Shown here: positions 40,499 through 53,404 of the stretch, piece by piece
Position numbering within the stretch: the stretch's first letter is position 1
Layout of the letters: every line of letters begins with the position of its first letter
Notes under the pieces: model-generated
Databases searched by the model: none
The model's input: the letters and a program-made list of their open reading frames with translations, nothing else
Told to the model about the DNA's origin: nothing
Assembly: GCF_017086445.1 (NCBI RefSeq)
Contig: NZ_CP070968.1
Span: 682,001-746,000, forward strand
Direction of reading: 5' to 3'
Length of the DNA stretch: 64,000 nucleotides
Source of the DNA: Brevundimonas fontaquae
GTDB lineage: Bacteria > Pseudomonadota > Alphaproteobacteria > Caulobacterales > Caulobacteraceae
Position numbers and translations under genes: made by a program

Positions 40499-41059
40499 TC
40501 ACCGCTTGGTCGGTGCGGGACGAGGCGGGGCCTGCATGGAGGCGACCAGTCGGTCGATGTCGGCGTCGTCCAGCAGGGGGCCGGACTGTTTGGCGGTGAT
40601 GCGGCCCATGGCGTCGACGGCGAAGGTCTCGGGCACGCCGGAGATGCCGAGGTCGAGGCCCGCACGACCTTCGCGGTCCACCAGCACCATGGAATAGGGA
40701 TCGCCCAGTTCGTCGAGGAAGGCGCGAGTGGCGACCGGTTCATCCTTGTAGGCGATGCCGACCACGGCGATGCCGCGCGCCTTCAGCGCCAGCAGCTTGG
40801 GGTGTTCGATCCGGCACGGCGCGCACCAGGAGGCGAACACATTGACCAGCATGGGCCGACCGACGCCGGCGGTCTTCAGGTCCAGATTGCCCGGTCCGGC
40901 CTGGTCGCCCGACAGCAGGGGCAGCACGGTCTCGGGGATCGTCTGGCCGACCAGGGCGTCGGGCTTGAACGCCGGGTCGCGCTTCAGCGACCAGCCGACG
41001 AACAGGGCCGCCAGAGCCGCGAGGACCGCCAGCGGGATCAGGGCCAGCCAGCGGTTCAC
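40499..41059 (-). CDS. ccmG: CcmG/DsbE, periplasmic thioredoxin-like protein of cytochrome c maturation
   Basis: The product has 186 residues with an N-terminal membrane anchor (about 7-24) and a thioredoxin fold. The active site is WCAPC (C79, C82) and the conserved GVPETFAVD loop follows near 143. It keeps apocytochrome c haem-binding cysteines reduced. It is the last gene of a minus-strand ccmA-B-C-D-G run and overlaps ccmD by 4 nt. Confidence 0.94.
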   Translation of the reverse strand: MNRWLALIPLAVLAALAALFVGWSLKRDPAFKPDALVGQTIPETVLPLLSGDQAGPGNLDLKTAGVGRPMLVNVFASWCAPCRIEHPKLLALKARGIAVVGIAYKDEPVATRAFLDELGDPYSMVLVDREGRAGLDLGISGVPETFAVDAMGRITAKQSGPLLDDADIDRLVASMQAPPRPAPTKR

Positions 41060-41289
41060 GGGTGAAGCCCTGTTTCTTTTGGCCCTATCGCGCTTCGCGC
41101 TGCTTGAGGGCGGTTGGTGTCCGCTGCTTCTGGGTGTGCGCCTTGGTCTGCCTCAAGTCGGGCCAGTTCGCGCTTCCATTTGCGGGAGGCAACGACGGCG
41201 CGGACGGTCAGGACGATCAGCACCAGGGCGCTGACGCCCCAGGCGGGCCAGACGAAGGCGGCATAGGGGGTCATATCGAGGTCGAGCAT
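41056..41289 (-). CDS. ccmD: CcmD, small haem exporter subunit
   Basis: This 77-residue protein has one membrane helix (about 11-30, FVWPAWGVSALVLIVLTVRA) and a charged tail, the normal CcmD design. It bridges CcmC/CcmE and the CcmAB transporter. It sits 4 nt after ccmC and overlaps ccmG by 4 nt. The C-terminal extension after about 55 is variable in the family. Confidence 0.88.
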   Translation of the reverse strand: MLDLDMTPYAAFVWPAWGVSALVLIVLTVRAVVASRKWKRELARLEADQGAHPEAADTNRPQAARSAIGPKETGLHP

Positions 41290-41293
41290 GGCT

Positions 41294-42013
41294 TCAGGCC
41301 TCCTGAGCCAGACGGGCGCGCAGGGTCATGACGCGGCGGCGGCGTATTTCGGTGCGGATGGCTGTCAGCCACAGGGCCGCAAACAGCATCCCGTAGGCCG
41401 CCATCATGGTCAGGAAGGGCGGCAGATAGACGGGGTCCAGCCCCGACGATCCGGGCGTCAGGAAACTGGCGGGCTGGTGCAGGGTGTTCCACCAGTCGAC
41501 CGAGAATTTCACGATCGGCAGGTTGATCAGGCCGACCAGACCCAGGACGGCGGCGGCGCGCCCGGCTTTCTGCTCGTCGTCGATCGAGGCTCTCAGCGCC
41601 ATATAGCCAAGGTAGAAGAGAAACAGCACCAGCACGCTGGTTAGGCGCGCGTCCCACACCCACCAGGTCCCCCACATCGGCTGGCCCCACAGCGAGCCGG
41701 TGAACAGGGCCAGGGCCGTGAAGGCCGCGCCCGGCAGGGCGGCGGCGCGGGCGGCGGCGTCGGCCAGGGCGTGGCGGAAGACCAGCGCAAAGAAACTGGA
41801 CACGCCCAGCGCCGCATAGGCGCCCAGGCCCAAGGTGGCGGCGGGGACATGGACAAACATGATCCGCACCGTGTCGCCCTGCTGATAATCGGCCGGAACG
41901 GTGAAGCTGAGCCAGGCGCCGACGCCCAGCAGCACGGCGGCGAGCCCCCACAAAACGGGAGTCAATGGGCCGGTGAAGGCCATGAAGCGCTGCGGATTGG
42001 ACAGGCCGAACAT
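41294..42013 (-). CDS. ccmC: CcmC, haem-handling membrane protein
   Basis: The product has 239 residues and about six membrane helices. The tryptophan-rich WGTWWVWDARLTS motif that binds haem is at about 123-135, with conserved His in MFVHVPAA and NTLHQPAS. CcmC passes haem to CcmE. The gene order ccmA-ccmB-ccmC-ccmD is conserved in Alphaproteobacteria. Confidence 0.95.
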   Translation of the reverse strand: MFGLSNPQRFMAFTGPLTPVLWGLAAVLLGVGAWLSFTVPADYQQGDTVRIMFVHVPAATLGLGAYAALGVSSFFALVFRHALADAAARAAALPGAAFTALALFTGSLWGQPMWGTWWVWDARLTSVLVLFLFYLGYMALRASIDDEQKAGRAAAVLGLVGLINLPIVKFSVDWWNTLHQPASFLTPGSSGLDPVYLPPFLTMMAAYGMLFAALWLTAIRTEIRRRRVMTLRARLAQEA

Positions 42014-42052
42014 CGGTTCAGCGCTTACGCAACGAATGGACGGCGGGCAAGC

Positions 42053-42763
42053 TCACCCTTGCGCGTTGCGAACGGCGGCGGCCCCGGCGAAGGGCGCGAC
42101 GACGGCGGCGAACAGGACGTAGGCGCAGAGCAGGGCCAGCGCCGGGCCGACCGGCTGGCCCGATCCGGCGCGCTCCAAGGCGCCGGCGCCGAAGACGACG
42201 GGGGGAATAAAGAGCGGCAGGACGACGACAGCGATCAGCAGCCCGCCACGCTTTGCGCCCAGCGCAAGGGCGGCGCCCAGCGCCCCGGTGAAGGCGAAGC
42301 CTGCGCCGCCGATCAGGGCGGTCAGTGCGACCAGCGGCGTCAGCGACGCGGGCAGGTCAAGCGCCAGGGCGGCGACGGGAGCGGTCAGGGCGAGCGGCAG
42401 ACCGATGGCGATCCACTGGGCCAGGGCCTTGATCAGGACGACCTGCTCCAGCGCCAGATGGCCGAGGGTGAGCAGATCCAGGGCCCCGTCCTCCATGTCG
42501 CGCTCGAACAGCCGCTCCAGCGAAAGCAGGGACGCCAAGGCGAGCGCCAACCACGCGACGCCGCCGGCGACCGGGCCGAGCGTGCGCGGATCGCCGCCGG
42601 CCGCCAGCGGCAGTATGGCGGTCAGACAGACGAAGAAGCCGCAGGCCAGCAAGGGGCCGCCGCCCCCGCCCCAGGCCAGATCCAGCTCGCGCTCCAGCAG
42701 AACGCGCGTCGCGCCGCGCAGGCCGGGCGGACGCGGTTCCTGATCGACATCGCGGCGGCTCAT
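42053..42763 (-). CDS. ccmB: CcmB, haem exporter permease
   Basis: The product has 236 residues from the ATG at 42763, which overlaps the ccmA stop. The frame is open further upstream inside ccmA. Six hydrophobic segments are visible, along with the CcmB motif [15 protein letters not shown] and [17 protein letters not shown]. With CcmA it forms the ABC transporter that releases holo-CcmE. Confidence 0.93.
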   Translation of the reverse strand: MSRRDVDQEPRPPGLRGATRVLLERELDLAWGGGGGPLLACGFFVCLTAILPLAAGGDPRTLGPVAGGVAWLALALASLLSLERLFERDMEDGALDLLTLGHLALEQVVLIKALAQWIAIGLPLALTAPVAALALDLPASLTPLVALTALIGGAGFAFTGALGAALALGAKRGGLLIAVVVLPLFIPPVVFGAGALERAGSGQPVGPALALLCAYVLFAAVVAPFAGAAAVRNAQG

Positions 42764-43383
42764 TTCAGCGCCCCCAGATCGAGAGAGCGGGTCGGCAGCG
42801 GCAGGGGGTCGTGGACGGCGGCGACGATCAGGCCGTCGGCGTCCAGATGACGCTGCATCTGCTCGGCGAAGGCTTCGCGCCAACGCGTGTCCAGCGGCGC
42901 CATCGGTTCGTCCAGCAGCCACAGGGCGCGCGGCGATCCGACCAGCCGGCCCATAGCCAGGCGACGACGCTGGCCGGCGGACAAACGCCGGACCTCCAGG
43001 TCCAGCAGGGGCTTCAGGCCGAAGGCCTCGACGGCGTGGTCGACGCCGTACTGGGTGTGGCCCAACCAGTCGCACTGAAACCCCAGTTCCTCGCGCGCGG
43101 TGCGGCCGCCCTTCAGCCCGTCCAGATGGCCGAGAAAATGGGTTTCACGTCCACACGCCTGCCGCTCATCCAGCCGATTGCCGTCGCCATCCTGGAAGGC
43201 GACCGTGCCGGCGTCGGGGCGCAACAGGCCCGCGATGGCGCGCAGCAGGCTGGTCTTGCCCGCCCCGTTTGCGCCCGTCAGGGCCAGCACCTCGCCGGCG
43301 CGCAAGGTCAGGTCGAGGCCGTCGAACAGTCGCCGCTCGCCGCGTGAGACGGTCAGGCCGGAGAGGGTGAGGGTGTGGATCAT
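42760..43383 (-). CDS. ccmA: CcmA, haem exporter ATP-binding protein
   Basis: This 207-residue ABC ATPase has Walker [10 protein letters not shown] at about 37-45, signature [14 protein letters not shown] at about 135, and Walker [14 protein letters not shown]. It drives release of haem-loaded CcmE during cytochrome c maturation. It is the first gene of the minus-strand ccm run. The 208 bases between it and acnA hold both promoters, but I could not locate them. Confidence 0.95.
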   Translation of the reverse strand: MIHTLTLSGLTVSRGERRLFDGLDLTLRAGEVLALTGANGAGKTSLLRAIAGLLRPDAGTVAFQDGDGNRLDERQACGRETHFLGHLDGLKGGRTAREELGFQCDWLGHTQYGVDHAVEAFGLKPLLDLEVRRLSAGQRRRLAMGRLVGSPRALWLLDEPMAPLDTRWREAFAEQMQRHLDADGLIVAAVHDPLPLPTRSLDLGALK

Positions 43384-43591
43384 TGCGTTTCACCGGACGC
43401 GCCAAATCTGCGAACCCTTCTCAATGTCCACGTCAGGGGTGTGGACACATGGACGGTGCGGCGCGGCGGGGCTATAGGCACGGTCGCCGCAGCAGGCTTT
43501 CGCCGCGCGCGCAGGGGCCCTGTGAGCCGCTGCGTCTGCCGCGCGAAGGCGCAACCGGATTGTCGGGCGGCGCTGACCAGAGGAACTCTCC

Positions 43592-46318
<2,727 letters not shown>

Positions 46319-46344
46319 GTCGCGGTCCGTCCAGACAAGAAAGA

Positions 46345-46375
46345 GGGCCGGCGGAGCGATCCGCCGGCCCTTTTC
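46345..46375. terminator. Terminator shared by acnA and the convergent aldehyde dehydrogenase gene
   Basis: An 11-bp perfect stem GGGCCGGCGGA / TCCGCCGGCCC with a GCGA loop is followed by TTTTCC. It lies 27 nt behind the acnA stop and 21 nt behind the stop of the opposing gene. The minus-strand side has a weaker T-run (TCTTTC). Confidence 0.85.
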
Positions 46376-46395
46376 CGTTTGCCGGAAGGCGGTGG

Positions 46396-47769
46396 TCAGT
46401 CGGCGCTGACGACCACCAGCTTGCGGTTCACGAACTCCTTGATGCCGACATCGCCCAGTTCGCGGCCGAAGCCCGAGCGTTTGACGCCGCCGAACGGCAG
46501 TTCGGGCATGGAGGTCGTGGTGGTGTTGATGAAGACCATGCCGGTCTCGATGCGAGAGGCCAGTTTGCGGGCGCGGTCGGTGTCGCCCGAGAAGATCGAG
46601 CCGCCCAGGCCGAAGTGGGAGTCGTTGGCCAAGGCCACGACCGCGTCGTCGTCCTCGACCACGAAGACCTGGGCCACGGGGCCGAAGAACTCCTGATAGA
46701 AGGCCGGGTTGTCGCGCGCGACGTCAGTCAGGACGGTCGGCTCGTAGAAGAAGCCGGTGCGGTCGGCGGGCTTGCCGCCGGTCAGCGTCTTGGCGCCGTG
46801 CTGGATCGCCTCTTGCACCTGTTTGGTCAGGGTCTTCAGCGCATCCTCGGACGACAGCGGGCCCAAGTCGGTGGCCTCGTCCAGCGGGTCGCCCATGACG
46901 GCCTTCTTCATGCCTTCGACGAAGCCGGTGATGAAGGCGTCGGAGACGGACTTTTGAACGATGAAGCGTTTGGAGCCGGTGCAGACCTGTCCGGCGTTGG
47001 ACAGGCGGCCTTCGACGCCTGCCGCCACCGCCTTTTCGATGTCGGCGTCGTCCAGCACGACGAAGACGTCGCTGCCGCCCAGTTCCAGCGTGGACTTCTT
47101 CAGCATTTCCGAGGCGCGGGCCGAGACCTTGGCGCCGGCGCCCTCCGACCCGGTCAGGGCCACCCCCTGGATGCGGTCGTCGCCGATCAGTTCGGCGACC
47201 TTTTCGGAGGAGATGTAGAGATTGGCGACGAAGCCCTCGGGCGCGCCGGCCTCGCGCACCAAATCGGCGAAACGCGCGGCGCAGCGCGGCACGATGCCCG
47301 CGTGCTTGTAGAGCACGGGATTGCCGACCGCGATGGCGGGCGCGACCACGCGGATCAGTTGATAGATCGGGAAGTTCCACGGCTCGACCGCCAGCAGCAC
47401 GCCGATCGGTTGAAATTCGACCCAGGCCTCGCCCAGTTCGCTGTCAATCTTGTCGGGCTTGAGGAAGTCGGCGGCCTTCTCGGCATAGTAGGCGGCGATG
47501 CCGGCGCACAGATCGATCTCGCCCTGCCCCTGAGCCAGGGGCTTGCCCATCTCCTCGGCCATGGTGCGGGCCAGGTCGTCGCGGTTGTCGGTCAGCAGGC
47601 CTGACAGGGATTTCAGCACGGCGAGACGCGGCTGGATGTCGCCCTTCGACCAATCCGAATGGAACAGGCCGTCGGCCTTGGCCAAGGCGGCCTCGACGGC
47701 GTCGTCGGTGTGTTCCGGATAGTCCTCGACCAGTTGTTCGGTGAAGGGATTGAGGGTGCGATAGGCCAT
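46396..47769 (-). CDS. NAD(P)-dependent aldehyde dehydrogenase, succinate-semialdehyde type
   Basis: The product has 457 residues. The catalytic Cys is in NAGQVCTGSKR (about 261) and the general-base Glu in LELGGSD (about 226). EPWNFPIYQ and FFGPVAQVF are also typical of the family. The FGGVKRSGFGREL end and overall length point to the succinate-semialdehyde dehydrogenase (Sad/GabD) branch, which feeds succinate to the TCA cycle. Substrate is not proven by the sequence. Confidence 0.88.
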   Translation of the reverse strand: MAYRTLNPFTEQLVEDYPEHTDDAVEAALAKADGLFHSDWSKGDIQPRLAVLKSLSGLLTDNRDDLARTMAEEMGKPLAQGQGEIDLCAGIAAYYAEKAADFLKPDKIDSELGEAWVEFQPIGVLLAVEPWNFPIYQLIRVVAPAIAVGNPVLYKHAGIVPRCAARFADLVREAGAPEGFVANLYISSEKVAELIGDDRIQGVALTGSEGAGAKVSARASEMLKKSTLELGGSDVFVVLDDADIEKAVAAGVEGRLSNAGQVCTGSKRFIVQKSVSDAFITGFVEGMKKAVMGDPLDEATDLGPLSSEDALKTLTKQVQEAIQHGAKTLTGGKPADRTGFFYEPTVLTDVARDNPAFYQEFFGPVAQVFVVEDDDAVVALANDSHFGLGGSIFSGDTDRARKLASRIETGMVFINTTTTSMPELPFGGVKRSGFGRELGDVGIKEFVNRKLVVVSAD

Positions 47770-47862
47770 AAGGCGTCCTGAAGCTTCGGTCGGACGCCCG
47801 GGGCGGCGCCGATCCGTTGTCAGGAAAGCAAACGCGACCTGTCGGGGCGGGTTGCCTGGCCG

Positions 47863-48114
47863 TCAGTCCGGATCGCTGAACGGCGGCGGCAGCTGGCCGG
47901 ACTTGAAGAGGATGGTCGGCTCTTCGTCGTAATCGCCCATTTCGGTGTCGGCCGAGACGGCGAAGGCGACGACGCCAAGACGCAACGGCGCCAGCCGTTC
48001 GGCCTTACGACGCGCCTCTTCGGCGTCTTTGCAGCCGACCTGGGGTTCTGCGCGCAGGGCCTTGCCCCGGCCCTGGACGTAGGCCTGGACGATATAGACG
48101 GTTTCGGTTGCCAT
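47863..48114 (-). CDS. Small conserved hypothetical protein
   Basis: This 83-residue alpha/beta protein (VYIVQAYVQGRGKALRAEPQ, AEEARRKAERLAPLRLGVVA) fits a small domain common in Alphaproteobacteria, with no known function. It is probably co-transcribed with its neighbour on the same strand, although about 70 nt separate it from oxyR. No motifs suggest a catalytic role. Confidence 0.7.
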   Translation of the reverse strand: MATETVYIVQAYVQGRGKALRAEPQVGCKDAEEARRKAERLAPLRLGVVAFAVSADTEMGDYDEEPTILFKSGQLPPPFSDPD

Positions 48115-48186
48115 CTGCTTCCAAGCGGCCTGTTCGGCGCTCAGGTCAATCGATCAATCGAGCCTCAGTCCGTTTTCGCTCTAGCT

Positions 48187-49086
48187 TCACTCTAACTTCA
48201 AGGCCTCGGCCAGCAGCCGGGCCTCGGCGGCGCGGCTGGAGCCGGCGCGCCAGGCGACGACGATCTCGCGATGGGGCGGGGCGCCGTCGGCCTGGTTCTC
48301 GAAGGCGCGAATGGCGACGGAGGGGTTGTCGGCCAGACCGGCCTGCACCGCCATCTTCGGCAGGAAGGAAACGCCGAGGCCCGAGCCGACCATCTGGACC
48401 AGGGTGTGCAGGCTGGTGGCCGCAAAGACGTCGTCGCCGCGCGGAGCCTCGATGTCCAGCGCCGCCAGGGCGTGGTCTCGCAGGCAATGGCCATCCTCGA
48501 GCAGGATCAGATCCTCGGCCCGCAGCGCGCCGGGACGGATGGGGCCGGGCGCGGCCAGGGCATGGTCGGCGGGGGCGGCGGCCATGATCTCGTCATCGCC
48601 GATGCGGGCGTGGGCGATGCCCGGCGCGTCATAGGGCAGGGCGATCACGGCGGCGTCGATCTGACCCGCCTTCAGCGCCGCGATCAGCCGGGGCGTCAGA
48701 TCCTCGCGGATGAACAGCTTCAGGCTGGGATAGGCGGCCTTCACCGACGGGAGTTTGGCGGGCAGCAGGAAGGGGGCCACGGTCGGGATGACGCCCAGGC
48801 GGAATCGGCCGGACAGCAGGCGCCCGGCGTTCTTGGCCGCCTCGACCAGATCCTCGGTGCGGGCCAGGACATCCTCGGCGCGGCGAACGGCCTCCGCTCC
48901 GACGGCGGTCATGATCACGGCGCCGCGCGCGCGTTCGACCACCGGCGCGCCCAGGATGCGCTCCAGCTCCTGAACCCCGGCGCTGAGGGCGGGCTGGCTG
49001 ACGTGGGCGGCCTCGGCGGCGCGCGAGAAGCTGCCGTGTTCGGCCAGGAGCTTGAGATACTGGAGCTGACGCAGGGTGGGGAGCAT
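48187..49086 (-). CDS. oxyR: OxyR-type LysR regulator with a single cysteine
   Basis: The product has 299 residues with an N-terminal LysR HTH (about 17-60, GSFSRAAEAAHVSQPALSAGV) and an OxyR-like sensing domain. The signature EDGHCLRDH includes C201, matching the peroxidatic C199 of E. coli OxyR. The position of its disulfide partner C208 is L210, and no other Cys exists in the protein. It is divergent from katG with an OxyR box between them, which supports the OxyR identity. If it senses peroxide, it cannot do so by the usual intramolecular disulfide. Confidence 0.92.
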   Translation of the reverse strand: MLPTLRQLQYLKLLAEHGSFSRAAEAAHVSQPALSAGVQELERILGAPVVERARGAVIMTAVGAEAVRRAEDVLARTEDLVEAAKNAGRLLSGRFRLGVIPTVAPFLLPAKLPSVKAAYPSLKLFIREDLTPRLIAALKAGQIDAAVIALPYDAPGIAHARIGDDEIMAAAPADHALAAPGPIRPGALRAEDLILLEDGHCLRDHALAALDIEAPRGDDVFAATSLHTLVQMVGSGLGVSFLPKMAVQAGLADNPSVAIRAFENQADGAPPHREIVVAWRAGSSRAAEARLLAEALKLE

Positions 49087-49095
49087 GGAAGCGAA

Positions 49096-49145
49096 ATAGG
49101 CCTGTCCTATGCTGACGCCAAGGATAATCGATTGGCTTTATCCTT
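49096..49145. promoter_or_regulatory. OxyR-type box and adjacent inverted repeat between oxyR and katG
   Basis: ATAG-N7-CTAT (49096-49110) is an exact half of the tandem OxyR consensus, 10 nt before the oxyR start. AAGGATAA (49120-49127) and TTATCCTT (49138-49145) form a perfect inverted repeat with a 10-nt spacer. Both lie in the 143-bp divergent region, so OxyR bound here could repress itself and activate katG. Confidence 0.65.
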
Positions 49146-49163
49146 TTGACCCGTGTCGTATGA

Positions 49164-51500
<2,337 letters not shown>

Positions 51501-51512
51501 GCGATATCCAAT

Positions 51513-51625
51513 CGTCATTCCGGGGCTGAGCGAAGCGAGGAATCCGGAATCCAGGTGGACGGCCTATATGGCTGGTGCTGATCCCCTGGGTTCCGGGTTC
51601 GTCCTGCGGACGCCCCGGAATGACG
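51513..51625. repeat. Intergenic palindromic repeat element
   Basis: CGTCATTCCGGGGC (51513-51526) is mirrored exactly by GCCCCGGAATGACG (51612-51625). Inner arms around ATCCGGAATCCAGG and CCTGGGTTCCGGG pair as well, so about 113 bases fold into one long hairpin. Sequences like CGTCATTCCGGGG are known as dispersed intergenic repeats in Caulobacterales and other Proteobacteria. It sits between convergent katG and the cyclase gene and may act as a terminator. Confidence 0.7.
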
Positions 51626-51638
51626 GGCCATTGGGAGA

Positions 51639-52412
51639 TTATTTCAGCCGAATCTCGAACAGTTGCGGCCAGCGTTTGCCGGTGACGAACAGGCGTTTGC
51701 CCGCCGCGTCCCAGGCGATGCCGTTCAGGACGTCGTCGTTGGGGTCGAGGTTCGCGCCCGTGGGGACCAGGCCGGTCAGGTCGATGAAGGCCTTGACCAC
51801 GCCGGTCTCGGGATCGATGCGCGCGATGCGGTTGTCCTGCCAGATATTGGCGAAGACCTCGCCGTCGATCCATTCCAGTTCGTTGATCTGATCCAGCGGT
51901 CGGCCGTCGGCGGTGACGGAGACGCGGCCGGTCTCGGCCAGGGTTTCGGGGTCCAGAAAGCGCAGCTGGTCGGTGCCGTCGCTCATGATCAGGCGGCGGC
52001 CGTCGGTGGTCAGGGCCCAACCCTCGCCTGGATAGGAAAAGCCGCCCAGCGGCGAGAAGTCGTCCAGCTTCCAGATGAAGCCGATGTGGTTGCGCCAGGT
52101 CAGGCTGTAGAGCTTGCCGTTCAGCGTGGTCATGCCCTCGCCGAAATAGATGGTCGGCAGGTCGCGCTGACGCTCCACGCGGCCGGTCTCCAGGTCAACC
52201 TTGCGGATGAAGGACGGATACAGGCCCGTGCTTTCGTAGAGGCCGCCGTCGTGGAAGAAGAGGCCTTCGGTGAAGGCCCCCGTATCGTGCGGGTAAGCCC
52301 GCACGACCTCGTAGGACTGGACCGGGACCTCGGCCCTGACCGGCAGGGCGACGCCTGTCGTCAACAGCAGGCCGGCGGCAACGCCGGCGAGCCGGGACGA
52401 CAGGCGCATCAT
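51639..52412 (-). CDS. Glutaminyl-peptide cyclotransferase (beta-propeller type)
   Basis: This 257-residue protein has a signal peptide (cleavage near VRAEV, about 28). The sequence YPHDTGAFTEGLFF, then YESTGLYPSFIRKVDLETG and INELEWIDGEVFANIWQ, is typical of the plant/bacterial glutaminyl cyclase family, which converts N-terminal Gln to pyroglutamate. The protein would act in the periplasm. It is followed 5 nt upstream on the same strand by the TerC gene. Confidence 0.9.
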   Translation of the reverse strand: MMRLSSRLAGVAAGLLLTTGVALPVRAEVPVQSYEVVRAYPHDTGAFTEGLFFHDGGLYESTGLYPSFIRKVDLETGRVERQRDLPTIYFGEGMTTLNGKLYSLTWRNHIGFIWKLDDFSPLGGFSYPGEGWALTTDGRRLIMSDGTDQLRFLDPETLAETGRVSVTADGRPLDQINELEWIDGEVFANIWQDNRIARIDPETGVVKAFIDLTGLVPTGANLDPNDDVLNGIAWDAAGKRLFVTGKRWPQLFEIRLK

Positions 52413-52417
52413 GAGCC

Positions 52418-53245
52418 TCAGCCCCGCTCGGCGGCGGCTTCGGCCTCGGCCTTCTGGGCGCGGGCCTCGGCGGCGTTCGCCTCGCTGCGGGCCAGTTCGG
52501 CCTTTTCCTTCTTGGATGCGGATTTGCGACCCAGCATGTTCAACGCCTCAACACCGGCCGAGAAGGCCATGGCCGCATAGATGTAGCCCTTGGGCACATG
52601 ATAGCCGAAGCCGTCGGCGATCAACACCATGCCGATCATCAGCAGGAAGCCGAGCGCCAGCATGACGACGCTGGGGTTCTTGTTGATGAAGTCAGCCAGA
52701 GGGTCGGCGGCCAGCAGCATGACGGTGACGGCGACCAAAACGGCGACGACCATGATCGGCAGGTGCTCGGTCATGCCGACGGCCGTCAGGATCGAGTCGA
52801 TCGAGAAGACGATGTCCAACAGGATGATCTGGAAGATGGCCGCGCCAGCGTTGGCGATGACCACGTCCTTCTTGTCCATGACGTCGTGGCTGGGCGTCGG
52901 ATCGACCGTGTGGTGGATTTCCTTGGTCGCCTTCCAGACCAGGAACAGACCACCCGCGATCAGGATCAGGTCCTTCCAAGAGAATTCATTGCCCATGAGG
53001 GTGAAGACCGGCTGCACCAGACCGACCAGCCAGGCGATGATCGACAGCAGGGCCAAACGCATGATCAGCGCCAGGCCGATACCGATGCGCCGCACCTTCT
53101 GCCGCTGATGCTCGGGCAGTTTGTTCGACAGAATTGAGATGAAGATCAGGTTGTCGATGCCGAGCACGACCTCCATCACGATGAGGGTCACCAATGCGGC
53201 CCAGGCGGCCGGATCGGAGAACAGAGGGATTATGCTGTCGAGCAT
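52418..53245 (-). CDS. TerC-family membrane protein
   Basis: This 275-residue protein has about seven hydrophobic segments. The TerC marks are [14 protein letters not shown] near 27 and [15 protein letters not shown] near 143, with acidic residues within the membrane. The C-terminal 45 residues are a charged Ala/Glu/Lys coiled coil. TerC proteins are linked to metal (manganese) export and tellurite resistance. It lies in the same direction as the cyclase gene, 5 nt away. Confidence 0.9.
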   Translation of the reverse strand: MLDSIIPLFSDPAAWAALVTLIVMEVVLGIDNLIFISILSNKLPEHQRQKVRRIGIGLALIMRLALLSIIAWLVGLVQPVFTLMGNEFSWKDLILIAGGLFLVWKATKEIHHTVDPTPSHDVMDKKDVVIANAGAAIFQIILLDIVFSIDSILTAVGMTEHLPIMVVAVLVAVTVMLLAADPLADFINKNPSVVMLALGFLLMIGMVLIADGFGYHVPKGYIYAAMAFSAGVEALNMLGRKSASKKEKAELARSEANAAEARAQKAEAEAAAERG

Positions 53246-53316
53246 GGGGGGTCCTGAGGGAGCGAAAAGCTTGAGCGGAAAGCGCTAGGGCCGACGCAGG
53301 TTCCGATCAAGCGATG

Positions 53317-53342
53317 GGGTGCGGCGTCATGGTCGCACCCCT
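53317..53342. other. Hairpin without T-run between the TerC and M28 genes
   Basis: GGGGTGCG (53317-53324) and CGCACCCC (53335-53342) are perfect inverted arms with a 10-nt loop. They lie downstream of the M28 gene, which reads leftwards. No T-run follows on either strand, so it may only stabilise the mRNA end. Confidence 0.35.
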
Positions 53343-53404
53343 TGGCGGGGCATTCGCCCGGATTTCTGCAGTTTGAGTTGCGGTTCTGACGAACTGTATG
53401 GCGT

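Noticed and set aside
53317..53342. Rho-independent terminator of the M28 gene
   Set aside because: The hairpin is perfect, but no T-run follows on the strand that reads away from the gene.
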